This document shows, piece by piece, positions 26,671-34,993 of a stretch of DNA of 55,023 nucleotides (positions within the stretch are counted from its first letter, which is position 1; every line of letters begins with the position of its first letter). This stretch comes from an uncultured Alphaproteobacteria bacterium (lineage in GTDB: Bacteria > Pseudomonadota > Alphaproteobacteria > CAAHEQ01 > UBA3637), in the NCBI GenBank assembly GCA_949282845.1, contig CASDQF010000034.1, positions 1 through 55,023 of the forward strand. Reading direction: 5' to 3'. Made by a program: the position numbers and the translations under genes. The notes beneath the pieces were generated by a model. It was not told the DNA's origin, searched no databases, and was given only the letters and a program-made list of their open reading frames with translations.

Positions 26671-28116
26671 ATGTTAAATAAATGGTCTTTTATATTATTC
26701 ACAAGCTTGTTTTTAATAGGAATATCTCATCACGGTCTAGCCACAACAGCTTCCTTGCCCATTCAAGATGGTAAATTAAACGGAACTACTCAACTCCTTT
26801 CTGGTTCAACGATTAGTTTCCATGAAGATAATACTTTCTCTAGTAGTCTTGGCATTAAGGGCCGCGTTTTATGTTCAGTCGAACAAATGCAAAAAGCTTT
26901 TGAACAAACAGATGAAAAAACACAAGCTATAGAATTTTTAAAATGTGCAGAAGTAACGAATATTAATCTGAAAAATAAAAATCTGGATTCTCTCACCTTC
27001 AAAGGTAGTTTTCATTATCCAAACATTACGCAGCCCTCTGAACTACATCTAATCGTAAAAGATAGTTTCATAAAAGAACAGCTCACGATGTTGAAGCAAA
27101 AAATTCCTTCAAAAATGGACAACTATTTACAACAATACTCCCTCATTAAAGAGATTATCATTAGTTTCACACCAAACAATAAACAGACCATTCAGTTCAA
27201 TAATTTATCAGGGAAAACAGTAACTCAGATGGCATTTCAAGACATGAATTTTGTTCCAGTTTTAGTAGCTATTTTTCTTTCGGATAATGAAGCGAACAAT
27301 TTTCTTGAGAGTACGAACACATTTTTTAAGATGCTAAAAGACATGAAAATTACTCACTTAGAACTAACGGCTCCGCAAGGCAAAAAAAATGTTTTATTTA
27401 ATGGCAGTTTCCAACCGATGGCTTTTTATGCGACAAACGGATCTGAACTAAAGCTTTATAACCAAGATGAAAAGGTAATTTTGTCCATTGAACGTTTAGA
27501 TGAGAAAACAAATGTAACCTTGTATTATCCGAAATCGGCAAAAGAACTATTCTCTTTTACAATTGATACAGAAAATTCTGTATTTGATAACTTTGCTAAA
27601 AGTCTACCCTCGATACAAACTGAAGAACAATACAAACAATTGATGTCCATGATGATTTTAGCTTTCTTGTCTGAAACCTTTAAGCTCCATGATGTAAAAT
27701 GGCTTAATAAAGATGGTAAAGCACTATTACAAGCAGACACATTAACACTTCAACCGATGACTATGCCTAACGCCATCAAAGGCATAGTGAAATTGACGGA
27801 TAATGCCGACGGCTATGACTTTTTTGTGTTGAATGGATTAAATCAAATTCAATATCAAAATGCAAAAAATGAAATGCGCACGATTACAATACAAGAAATG
27901 GCTGAACGGATAAAAAATACCTGGGGAGATAAACAAACCGCTCTTAAGGCTCTTTTTGAAGAGATTAATAGCCTGCCCACAGACGCTTACATTTCTACCT
28001 CGTTCTACAAAGGTATTTTAGAGGGATATCAGGCAGCAATGGGGCGCTACCTTTTACAAAAGGAATTTGAAGAATTATCCAACAACTTTGGTTCATTTGC
28101 AGAAACAAATGAGTGA
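26671..28116 (+). CDS. Exported protein of unknown function
   Basis: A 481-aa protein with an N-terminal signal peptide (hydrophobic 6-20, cleavage near LATTA, residue 25). The mature protein alternates short strands and helices without recognisable motifs. The only cysteines visible (VLCSVEQ and LKCAEV, about residues 70-90) could form one disulfide. An AAAGGAGG site 6 nt from the ATG is among the strongest here, suggesting good expression. It starts 75 nt after the MORN protein in the same direction and may share its transcript. It may be periplasmic; function unknown. Confidence 0.72.
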   Translation: MLNKWSFILFTSLFLIGISHHGLATTASLPIQDGKLNGTTQLLSGSTISFHEDNTFSSSLGIKGRVLCSVEQMQKAFEQTDEKTQAIEFLKCAEVTNINLKNKNLDSLTFKGSFHYPNITQPSELHLIVKDSFIKEQLTMLKQKIPSKMDNYLQQYSLIKEIIISFTPNNKQTIQFNNLSGKTVTQMAFQDMNFVPVLVAIFLSDNEANNFLESTNTFFKMLKDMKITHLELTAPQGKKNVLFNGSFQPMAFYATNGSELKLYNQDEKVILSIERLDEKTNVTLYYPKSAKELFSFTIDTENSVFDNFAKSLPSIQTEEQYKQLMSMMILAFLSETFKLHDVKWLNKDGKALLQADTLTLQPMTMPNAIKGIVKLTDNADGYDFFVLNGLNQIQYQNAKNEMRTITIQEMAERIKNTWGDKQTALKALFEEINSLPTDAYISTSFYKGILEGYQAAMGRYLLQKEFEELSNNFGSFAETNE

Positions 28117-28167
28117 GTTGAAATAGAAAAAACTACTCTACTTGAAGTAATTAGAGAGAAATAGACT

Positions 28168-28244
28168 TGGCGCGCTTGGCGGGATTCGAACCCACGACCC
28201 TTGCCTTCGGAGGGCAATACTCTATCCAGCTGAGCTACAAGCGC
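28168..28244 (-). tRNA. tRNA-Arg (anticodon CCG)
   Basis: The acceptor GCGCTTG pairs with CAAGCGC, then discriminator G and encoded CCA. The D-arm is GCTCAGCTGGATAGAGT. The anticodon stem TTGCC/GGCAA has loop CTCCGAA, anticodon CCG reading CGG. The T-arm is GTGGG-TTCGAAT-CCCGC. Confidence 0.95.
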
Positions 28245-28376
28245 AAGATGCTTTTTTATATGCTATTTTTTGTCTAAAATCAAGCAATAATTTTAAAACC
28301 GATTTGTGCTCTTTGCGAAAAAAATTATAGAACAAATAATCTTTTTCGACTTAAATCGAGGACTATGAGGACTATA

Positions 28377-28433
28377 ATGAAAAAAATTATAACTAATCAA
28401 AAAATAAGATTGTTTGCCAATAAGTTGACTTGA
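28377..28433 (+). CDS. Possible 18-residue small ORF
   Basis: A GAGG site lies 6 nt before an ATG that opens 18 codons (MKKIITNQK...). The hairpin with a T-run at 28442-28480 follows 8 nt after the stop on this strand. The 9-bp unit GAGGACTAT is directly repeated just before the start (28358-28366, 28367-28375). This could be a small peptide or leader unit, but length and composition give no proof. Confidence 0.25.
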   Translation: MKKIITNQKIRLFANKLT

Positions 28434-28441
28434 TACAAAGT

Positions 28442-28480
28442 AAAGGAGAACACCTTCCCTTTCTCCTTTGCTTTTTATTT
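28442..28480. terminator. Convergent hairpin terminator
   Basis: AAAGGAGAA (28442-28450) pairs with TTCTCCTTT (28461-28469) around a 10-nt loop. On the plus strand it is followed by GCTTTTTATTT; on the minus strand it lies right after the stop codon of the flavoprotein gene with a weaker T tract. Confidence 0.7.
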
Positions 28481-30031
28481 CCCGGCCAACAAAGCGTCGA
28501 TTAATTCTTTAACTGTTGGTACATAATTATTACGATACATAGGATCTTGTCCAAATCGAAAAGCACTATGCCCAGCGAACATCAAATTATTTTCGACATC
28601 ATCACCATGAGCAACATCCATTAATGTACGCGTAATGCAAAATGAGCGCGGATCGGGTAAACGAGATGTATGACCATCCATTTGGCTCCATCCGGAAAAA
28701 GCACACTGAGATAAGCATCCGACACACTCTGCTCTGGTTGTTTTAATTCTTTTTTCTGCTTCTTTTGTAATAAAAATTAAAGAAGAATCCGGTGTTCGCA
28801 TCGGAATATTGCGTTCGGAAGCCATATAAGCCTGCGCACGTTTCAAATCATGAGCCGTCAAATAAACCGTATGCGCAGAAGAGACCTTAAAAGGCTTCAC
28901 AAAAATAGTTTCCGGTTTATCTTTATATGGCATTTCAGTGTCTTTTTGTGCAATCAACTCTTGCATAAAACGTGTTCGAACGGCTGATGAATAAAATCCT
29001 GTCGGAGAAAACTGCTGCAAAACAACATCTCCGGGTTTTAAACTCATCAATTTTTCTTGCCATGTTCGAACTATCGGACTTTCTTGTGTCAATAACGGAC
29101 GTGTTCCCAACTGAAAAGCTAATGGACCGATGTCTGGATTATCAATATAATCATCGAATTCAGATAAATTCCAAACCCCTCCTGCCATGATAATAGGAAC
29201 AGATTGAAGTCCAAACTCATTCATTTGACGACGCAAAGCCACTAACCGTTCATAAGGTCTTTCCGGCTTTTCGGGGTTTTCACTATTAGACAAACCATTA
29301 TGTCCGCCAGCCAACCATGGATCCTCATAAACAACGCCGCCTAAAAACTCTTTACAGTTTTTATAAGAACGAAGCCACAAAGCTCTAAACGCACGAGCAC
29401 TGGAGACAATCGGATAGTAAAAAATTTCATGTTTAGAAGCAATTTCTGCCAACCGATAAGGCATTCCGGCGCCACAGGTAATTCCATGAATAAAATTTTT
29501 AGCCTCGTCCAAAACCCCCTCCATAACAGGAAGCGTATCTTTCATATGAGATTGGATCTTAAACCGAATCGTTCCTAAAGTTCTTTGAACCTTTTCACCC
29601 AAAACTTCGATTTTCGGTTGCAAACGATTTGAGACACGACTTTTTAAATTTTTAACGATTTCTTCACAAGAATTCATAACACCTTCAAGAATAGGAACAC
29701 TTCCCCCCATTTCCCATAAAACATTCATATGAATTCTTCCGTTTCCTCCGGAGATTTCATGGGCTAATCGAGCCTGATCTATTCCACCCTTAATTGACAT
29801 TTCAATCAACTCTTGGTGCCGCTCTTGACGTGTTTTTTTCGTATATTTCTTAGGAAGGATTTTTCCTTCTTCATCCAGTTCATCTGCAAAAACACCAGAA
29901 ATCGTCCCGACGGCTCCAGCCGCTGCCCAAGCGCCGCTAGAATAACCATCAGAAACTGCAATTCCCTTACCGCCTTCGATTAAAGGAATGACCTCTTTAC
30001 CAGAAATTATTAAAGGTTTTAGTGTCTTCAT
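28475..30031 (-). CDS. Nitronate monooxygenase-like flavoprotein with C-terminal extension
   Basis: A 518-aa enzyme of the NPD/nitronate monooxygenase family (FMN TIM barrel, COG2070 type). Glycine-rich parts of the barrel are seen in HEISGGNGRIHMNVLWEMGG, GITCGAGMPYRL, WLAGGHNG and PIIMAGGVWN, followed by GPLAFQLGTRPL. Typical family members are about 320-360 aa, so the last about 150 residues are an extension. That part contains ECVGCLSQC, a small Cys cluster that might bind metal or Fe-S. Substrate unknown; nitronate oxidation or an enoyl-reductase-like role are alternatives. Confidence 0.75.
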   Translation of the reverse strand: MKTLKPLIISGKEVIPLIEGGKGIAVSDGYSSGAWAAAGAVGTISGVFADELDEEGKILPKKYTKKTRQERHQELIEMSIKGGIDQARLAHEISGGNGRIHMNVLWEMGGSVPILEGVMNSCEEIVKNLKSRVSNRLQPKIEVLGEKVQRTLGTIRFKIQSHMKDTLPVMEGVLDEAKNFIHGITCGAGMPYRLAEIASKHEIFYYPIVSSARAFRALWLRSYKNCKEFLGGVVYEDPWLAGGHNGLSNSENPEKPERPYERLVALRRQMNEFGLQSVPIIMAGGVWNLSEFDDYIDNPDIGPLAFQLGTRPLLTQESPIVRTWQEKLMSLKPGDVVLQQFSPTGFYSSAVRTRFMQELIAQKDTEMPYKDKPETIFVKPFKVSSAHTVYLTAHDLKRAQAYMASERNIPMRTPDSSLIFITKEAEKRIKTTRAECVGCLSQCAFSGWSQMDGHTSRLPDPRSFCITRTLMDVAHGDDVENNLMFAGHSAFRFGQDPMYRNNYVPTVKELIDALLAGK

Positions 30032-30156
30032 TTTAACTCTCTTTCATAAAAGACTAGGATACACATTTTTGATGAAAAAACAAGAAAGAATCTTTTTTAT
30101 TCTCTGAATAATCAAGAATAAAAATAAAATATCTTAAATATCTTATTTTAAATATG

Positions 30157-30184
30157 AAAAAGCCTCTTTTAAAAGAGGCTTTTT
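30157..30184 (-). terminator. Terminator of pnp
   Basis: A perfect 28-nt palindrome, AAAAAGCCTCTTTT then AAAAGAGGCTTTTT, ending in T on the minus strand, 14 nt after the pnp stop. Confidence 0.92.
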
Positions 30185-30197
30185 ATTATCAACATCA

Positions 30198-32360
30198 TTA
30201 CCCTTCCACTGTCGGCTCAGGCTTTTCTTCCGAGAGCTCTTCTTGTTTTATTTCTAAATCCTCTCCCGTCTCCTGATTGACTCGTTTCATAGATAATTTG
30301 ACTTTCCCTCGGTTATCCATGCCGAGACATTTGACTTTAACCATATCTCCTTCATGAACAACATCCGTCACTTTTTCCACACGTTTTGGCGCTAACTCGG
30401 AAATATGAACTAAACCGTCGCGAGCTCCCAAGAAGTTCACGAAAGCACCAAAATCCATAATCTTGACAACTTTACCATCATAAATTTGCCCGATTTCCGG
30501 CTCGCAAACAATTCCCTTAATCCAATTTAACGCTGCCTCTCCGGCTTTTGCGTCTGTTGATGCGATTTTAACAATTCCGTCATCATCAATATCAACCTTA
30601 GCACCTGTTGTCTCAACGATTTCACGAATAACTTTGCCACCGGTACCAATCACATCACGAATTTTATCCTTATCAATTTGAATGGTCGTAATACGAGGTG
30701 CATTTGGTGAAACTGTTTCACGAGGAGCTGCTAAAGCTTCTGCCATCTTTCCAAGGATATGCAAACGTCCTTCATGAGCTTGCTGCAAAGCAATTCCCAT
30801 AATTTCTTTTGTAATGGATGTAATCTTAATATCCATTTGCAAAGCCGTCACACCATCTTTTGTTCCGGCGACTTTAAAATCCATATCGCCCAAATGATCT
30901 TCATCACCCATAATGTCTGTTAAAACAGCAAAATCATCACCTTCCTTGATTAAACCCATAGCAATACCAGCAACAGGCTTTTTCATCGGAACACCGGCAT
31001 CCATCAACGATAAACAAGAACCACATACCGTTGCCATAGAAGAAGAACCATTGGATTCCATAATCTCAGAAACAACGCGAATTGTATATGGAAATTCTTC
31101 AGTCGTCGGTAACATCGGATGAATGGCTCGCCAAGCAAGCTTACCATGACCAATTTCACGACGTCCCGGAGAACCGACACGTCCGACTTCTCCGACAGAA
31201 TAAGGAGGGAAATTATAATGCAGCATAAATGTCTGTTTCCACTCCCCTGTTAAATCATCGACGATTTGTTCATCTTCGCCTGTTCCCAAAGTTGCAATAA
31301 CCAAAGCTTGTGTTTCCCCTCGAGTAAACAAAGCTGAACCATGAGCTTTTGGTAAAACACCAACCTCTGCTTCAATCGGACGAACAGTCTTTGTGTCACG
31401 ACCATCAATTCGAATGCCTGTCTTCAAAATATCTTGACGAACAACCTGTGCTTCCAAATCATGAAAAATAGGCTCAACTAATGGTAAAGCTGCCTCATTT
31501 TCAGCAAATAAAGCTAATGCTTTTTCCTTGACTTCACCAATCGCATTTTGTCTATCAAGCTTTTGATGAATTTTATAAGCAGCCTTCAACTCCTCTAAAA
31601 TTTCTTTTTCCAAAGTTGTCTTAACTAAATCATATTCTGCCGGCTTTTCTTTTAATTCCCAAGGATCTTTTGCACATTCTTCTGCCAGAGCGATAATAGC
31701 ATCTATCACAGGTTGGAAACTCTTATGCCCAAAATCAACAGCCCCTAACATCACATCTTCTGACAGCTCTTTAGCTTCAGACTCAACCATTAAAACACCT
31801 TGTTTTGTCCCTGCGACAACCAGGTCTAATTCTGATTTTTTAACCTCAGAAATAGTGGGGTTCAAAACATATTGTCCATTCATATAACCGATACGAGCTG
31901 CACCGATTGGTCCCAAGAATGGAAGCCCTGAAATTGTTAAAGCAGCTGAGGCAGCAATCATCGCGACAATATCAGGATTGTTTTGCAAATCATGGCTCAA
32001 CAAAGTACATGTCACTTGCGTTTCATTATTAAAACCTTTGGCAAACAACGGACGTATTGGACGATCAATCAAACGAGAAATTAAAATTTCACCTTCAGAA
32101 GGCTTACCTTCTCTTTTGAAAAAGCCGCCCGGAATTTTTCCTGCCGCATAAGCTTTTTCAATATAATTAACTGTTAATGGAATAAAATCTTCGTATGTTT
32201 CAGGCGCCGTTCTCGCAGCACAAACCGCACAATGCACAATTGTCTCGCCATACGTAACGAGCACAGATCCATCCGCTTGTTTCCCTATCTTACCTGTTTC
32301 GATAACAAGCTTACGGCCACCCCATTCAATTTCTTTTCGATAAGTTTTAAATAAAGACAT
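30198..32360 (-). CDS. pnp: Polyribonucleotide nucleotidyltransferase (PNPase)
   Basis: A 3'-5' phosphorolytic exoribonuclease of the degradosome. Domains in order: two RNase PH domains (about 1-220 and 310-540) joined by a helical linker, a KH domain ([20 protein letters not shown]) and an S1 domain ([20 protein letters not shown] then GLVHISEL), with an acidic tail. The length of 720 aa is typical. It follows rpsO with a terminator-like hairpin in the gap, the normal rpsO-pnp arrangement, where pnp is usually autoregulated through its leader. Confidence 0.97.
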   Translation of the reverse strand: MSLFKTYRKEIEWGGRKLVIETGKIGKQADGSVLVTYGETIVHCAVCAARTAPETYEDFIPLTVNYIEKAYAAGKIPGGFFKREGKPSEGEILISRLIDRPIRPLFAKGFNNETQVTCTLLSHDLQNNPDIVAMIAASAALTISGLPFLGPIGAARIGYMNGQYVLNPTISEVKKSELDLVVAGTKQGVLMVESEAKELSEDVMLGAVDFGHKSFQPVIDAIIALAEECAKDPWELKEKPAEYDLVKTTLEKEILEELKAAYKIHQKLDRQNAIGEVKEKALALFAENEAALPLVEPIFHDLEAQVVRQDILKTGIRIDGRDTKTVRPIEAEVGVLPKAHGSALFTRGETQALVIATLGTGEDEQIVDDLTGEWKQTFMLHYNFPPYSVGEVGRVGSPGRREIGHGKLAWRAIHPMLPTTEEFPYTIRVVSEIMESNGSSSMATVCGSCLSLMDAGVPMKKPVAGIAMGLIKEGDDFAVLTDIMGDEDHLGDMDFKVAGTKDGVTALQMDIKITSITKEIMGIALQQAHEGRLHILGKMAEALAAPRETVSPNAPRITTIQIDKDKIRDVIGTGGKVIREIVETTGAKVDIDDDGIVKIASTDAKAGEAALNWIKGIVCEPEIGQIYDGKVVKIMDFGAFVNFLGARDGLVHISELAPKRVEKVTDVVHEGDMVKVKCLGMDNRGKVKLSMKRVNQETGEDLEIKQEELSEEKPEPTVEG

Positions 32361-32416
32361 ATATCTATTTACCTTTCATACCTACATACATCTATCGCCT
32401 CGGCCCATCCGAAGCG

Positions 32417-32447
32417 ATAAAAAGGGGCATGACCTTCACGCCCCTTT
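32417..32447 (-). terminator. Hairpin terminator/attenuator between rpsO and pnp
   Basis: AAAGGGGC and GCCCCTTT (32421-32428 and 32440-32447) pair with an 11-nt loop, followed by TTTTTAT on the minus strand. It comes 10 nt after the rpsO stop. In other bacteria this gap holds a leaky terminator and PNPase/RNase III control. Confidence 0.8.
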
Positions 32448-32456
32448 AACTTTGGA

Positions 32457-32726
32457 TTACTTACGCAATCCCAAACGTTTAATCAGTGTTTCATAACGTT
32501 GCTGATTTTGTTTTTTAACATAATCTAACAAACGACGACGCTGACCGACCATAATCAAGAGCCCACGACGAGAAATAAAATCTTTTTTGTGGTCTTTCAT
32601 ATGTTCTGTTAAATTTTTAATCCGTTCTGTCAAAATAGCGACTTGAACTTCCGGAGAACCTGTATCTCCTTCTTTTGTAGCATACTCTTTAATGAGCTCT
32701 GCTTTTCTTTCACTTGTAATCGACAT
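32457..32726 (-). CDS. rpsO: 30S ribosomal protein S15
   Basis: An 89-aa primary binder of 16S rRNA. The chosen ATG (32724-32726) has AAGGAG 6 nt upstream and gives the canonical start [12 protein letters not shown]; an upstream ATG would add 21 foreign residues. Family signature: [17 protein letters not shown], then [15 protein letters not shown] and [11 protein letters not shown]. Its start overlaps the end of truB by 17 nt in a different frame, suggesting translational coupling. Confidence 0.97.
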   Translation of the reverse strand: MSITSERKAELIKEYATKEGDTGSPEVQVAILTERIKNLTEHMKDHKKDFISRRGLLIMVGQRRRLLDYVKKQNQQRYETLIKRLGLRK

Positions 32727-33636
32727 CGTTTTCTCCTTTGAAAACTTTGCTGGGACGGAACAATCCGCCTTCAGCATATCCAAACGCAATGAGCTGACCG
32801 TTATACATTGCCTTTAAAAAATCGCCTTCTTTAAAAGATGTTCCCGGCGAAAGAGATATACTCCTTCCGTGGCTCAAAGCTCGAGCCTCATTCTCCGAAA
32901 CGGCCAGTTCCAAGATGTCGGTCAGGACGGCTTCAAGGGGAATAAGAACCTCTCGAGGGTTTTCACTATACGCGATTTTTTCTATTTTGTCCAGTGAAAT
33001 CGCATCAGCCAATGTAAAAGGACCACTTTGCGTGCGACGAAGTGCTGTAATAAAACCGCAAGAACCACACTTTTTGGCAATATCTCGCCCTAATGAGCGA
33101 ACATATGTCCCTTTACCACAAACAACCTCCAGAACAGCTTTATTCTGAGATGGCATAGTTTGTAAAGAAAGACTTTCAATGTGAACCTTACGAGGAGGTA
33201 ATTCTACTTTTTCCCCCTTTCGAACTCGATCATAAGCGCGCTTTCCTGCTACTTTCAAAGCACTATATGCCGGAGGAACCTGAAAAATATCCCCCACAAA
33301 CTCAGGTAATACCTCTTCTATTTGTGCTTGAGAAGGCAACCTGTCAGAAACTTCAACAACTTCACCTTCCGCATCATCCGTTGTTGTCGATTGACCAAAT
33401 TGTATCTCAAAAATATATTTTTTGACCCCATTCATAACAAAAGGAACCGTTCGAGTTGCCTTACCAAACGCAATCGGTAAAACACCTGTTGCCAAAGGAT
33501 CCAAAGTACCGGCATGCCCTATTTTCATCGGATGGAAAAAACGCTTTAATCGACTGACAACATTAGTTGACCCCATCCCATATGGCTTATCAACAACCAG
33601 CCAACCACTTAAATCATTTATGTTTCGAAGTATCAT
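32710..33636 (-). CDS. truB: tRNA pseudouridine-55 synthase
   Basis: This enzyme makes pseudouridine 55 in the T-loop of tRNAs. The catalytic motif [14 protein letters not shown] has its Asp at residue 46. Later family motifs are the [19 protein letters not shown] region and [11 protein letters not shown]. At 308 aa it has a C-terminal PUA-like region that overlaps the rpsO start. The 5' end overlaps the preceding membrane protein gene by 23 bp. In most relatives truB follows rbfA directly; here three extra genes intervene. Confidence 0.96.
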   Translation of the reverse strand: MILRNINDLSGWLVVDKPYGMGSTNVVSRLKRFFHPMKIGHAGTLDPLATGVLPIAFGKATRTVPFVMNGVKKYIFEIQFGQSTTTDDAEGEVVEVSDRLPSQAQIEEVLPEFVGDIFQVPPAYSALKVAGKRAYDRVRKGEKVELPPRKVHIESLSLQTMPSQNKAVLEVVCGKGTYVRSLGRDIAKKCGSCGFITALRRTQSGPFTLADAISLDKIEKIAYSENPREVLIPLEAVLTDILELAVSENEARALSHGRSISLSPGTSFKEGDFLKAMYNGQLIAFGYAEGGLFRPSKVFKGENDVDYK

Positions 33637-34552
33637 GCGTTATTTTCCTCAAAGCGTCAAAAAAAGTTGTAACCTCCTCATAAATAACTGGCAGATCTTC
33701 GGATAAAAGATAAGTTTCTTCAAACGTATTTGAATCCCGTCCACCAATCAGAAAAATAAAAGAATATCCGTTTTTTTCCTTCTTTTTTTCAGGTTCAAAA
33801 TCAAAAGAATAAGGATAAAGCCATTTTCCTGTTCCTGTTTTCAGAAAAGCTAAAACCTGTTCTTCCAACTGAAGTTGTCTTTGACAAAATTTCTGTTCAT
33901 CCAAATTAATAGAAAAAACAAGAGATGTCTTTTTCTTAATGGAACAAACATATATTTGAAAATAGATGTTCTCCAATTCTTTCTCTAAAACGGGTGTTTG
34001 CCGATGTAAAGAACTGACCTGATGCAAAAGAGGATGAGAAGGCGAAGATAAACCCAACAATTTAACGACCCGATAAATCGGCAATTTTTTAATAAATCGC
34101 AAACTATCTTTATCTATCCCGGGATAATTAATCAATGCGACCCAAAAACCGACACCACCAAACCCAATAACAATACTAGCCTCAAATGAAATTACCCCGA
34201 CAAGACAAATGACAAAAAACCATAATACAAAAAATAAAACCAGTTTTGCAAACCCATCTTTTGCATAAACCTGACGAGGGTTTTTTCTTTTTTTTATCCT
34301 TTGTATATAAGCAGAAAACAAAAGAAGAAAGAAAAAGAAAGCAGTGCTTATACCCTCTACCATATCAGAGGAGATCTCATCTTCTGTAAAGAAAAGGAAA
34401 AAAGAAAATCCAAAAAAAACAATCATAACCAAAGCGATTAAAATGTTTTTAAGGTTTTCAATAAAATAATGAATTTTTCTCTTGGGCGGTTTGACTGCAG
34501 GAGGCTTTAATGTCATAGCCTGTTGAATAAATGTTTCTTTATTGATTATCAT
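33614..34552 (-). CDS. Hypothetical membrane protein in the rbfA-truB gap
   Basis: A 312-aa protein with four hydrophobic helices in the N-terminal half (about 38-55, 68-82, 103-121 and 125-145) and a soluble C-terminal domain of about 160 residues. The latter contains a basic patch and ends in an acidic helical stretch. No signature was recognised. It overlaps truB by 23 bp and lies 9 nt after the next upstream gene, so it belongs to the same transcript. It may act with the neighbouring ABC exporter; that is inference from position only. Confidence 0.7.
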   Translation of the reverse strand: MIINKETFIQQAMTLKPPAVKPPKRKIHYFIENLKNILIALVMIVFFGFSFFLFFTEDEISSDMVEGISTAFFFFLLLFSAYIQRIKKRKNPRQVYAKDGFAKLVLFFVLWFFVICLVGVISFEASIVIGFGGVGFWVALINYPGIDKDSLRFIKKLPIYRVVKLLGLSSPSHPLLHQVSSLHRQTPVLEKELENIYFQIYVCSIKKKTSLVFSINLDEQKFCQRQLQLEEQVLAFLKTGTGKWLYPYSFDFEPEKKKEKNGYSFIFLIGGRDSNTFEETYLLSEDLPVIYEEVTTFFDALRKITHDTSKHK

Positions 34553-34561
34553 AAATTCTCC

Positions 34562-34993
34562 TTAAATATGAACGAGTTGAGGTAAAGTGCATTTATTTCG
34601 AAATACTATTTTGGGCTGAGTTTGATAAGAACGAATAATACCGGCGAATATATAAGCCATTTGCCGCTCCATATCCGTCACAGGACATCCCATTTTTTGA
34701 ACAGAAGTTTCTTTTTTCAACTCTTTAAAACTTTTTTGAAAAGCTTCTTCCTTTTCAAATAAATCTTTTAAAACGTATAAAAAGCGAACTCGACGTTGAT
34801 ATACAATTGAAAACGCATCTGAGATGACACCCTTAGAGACATAAGATCCCAAAAAATATGTTTGAATTGCCTGAACTAAATCACGACCATAGCCAGGTTC
34901 ATCACGCATGCGATGTAATATAAATGAAGCTTCTGGTATCAATGCTTCCTGATTTTTTTTCATAAAATCAAATAATTGTTCAATCTTATACAT
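34562..34993 (-). CDS. Hypothetical 143-aa soluble protein
   Basis: A helical cytoplasmic protein with no signal peptide or membrane segment. Features that stand out are EPGYGRDLVQAIQTYFLG and YQRRVRFLYVLKDLFEKEEAF, alternating hydrophobic and charged residues as in helical bundles. Two Cys are near the C-terminus. Its start overlaps the end of the ABC exporter gene by 8 bp, implying coupled translation. No family recognised. With the membrane protein after it, it forms part of a three-gene cassette. Confidence 0.65.
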   Translation of the reverse strand: MYKIEQLFDFMKKNQEALIPEASFILHRMRDEPGYGRDLVQAIQTYFLGSYVSKGVISDAFSIVYQRRVRFLYVLKDLFEKEEAFQKSFKELKKETSVQKMGCPVTDMERQMAYIFAGIIRSYQTQPKIVFRNKCTLPQLVHI

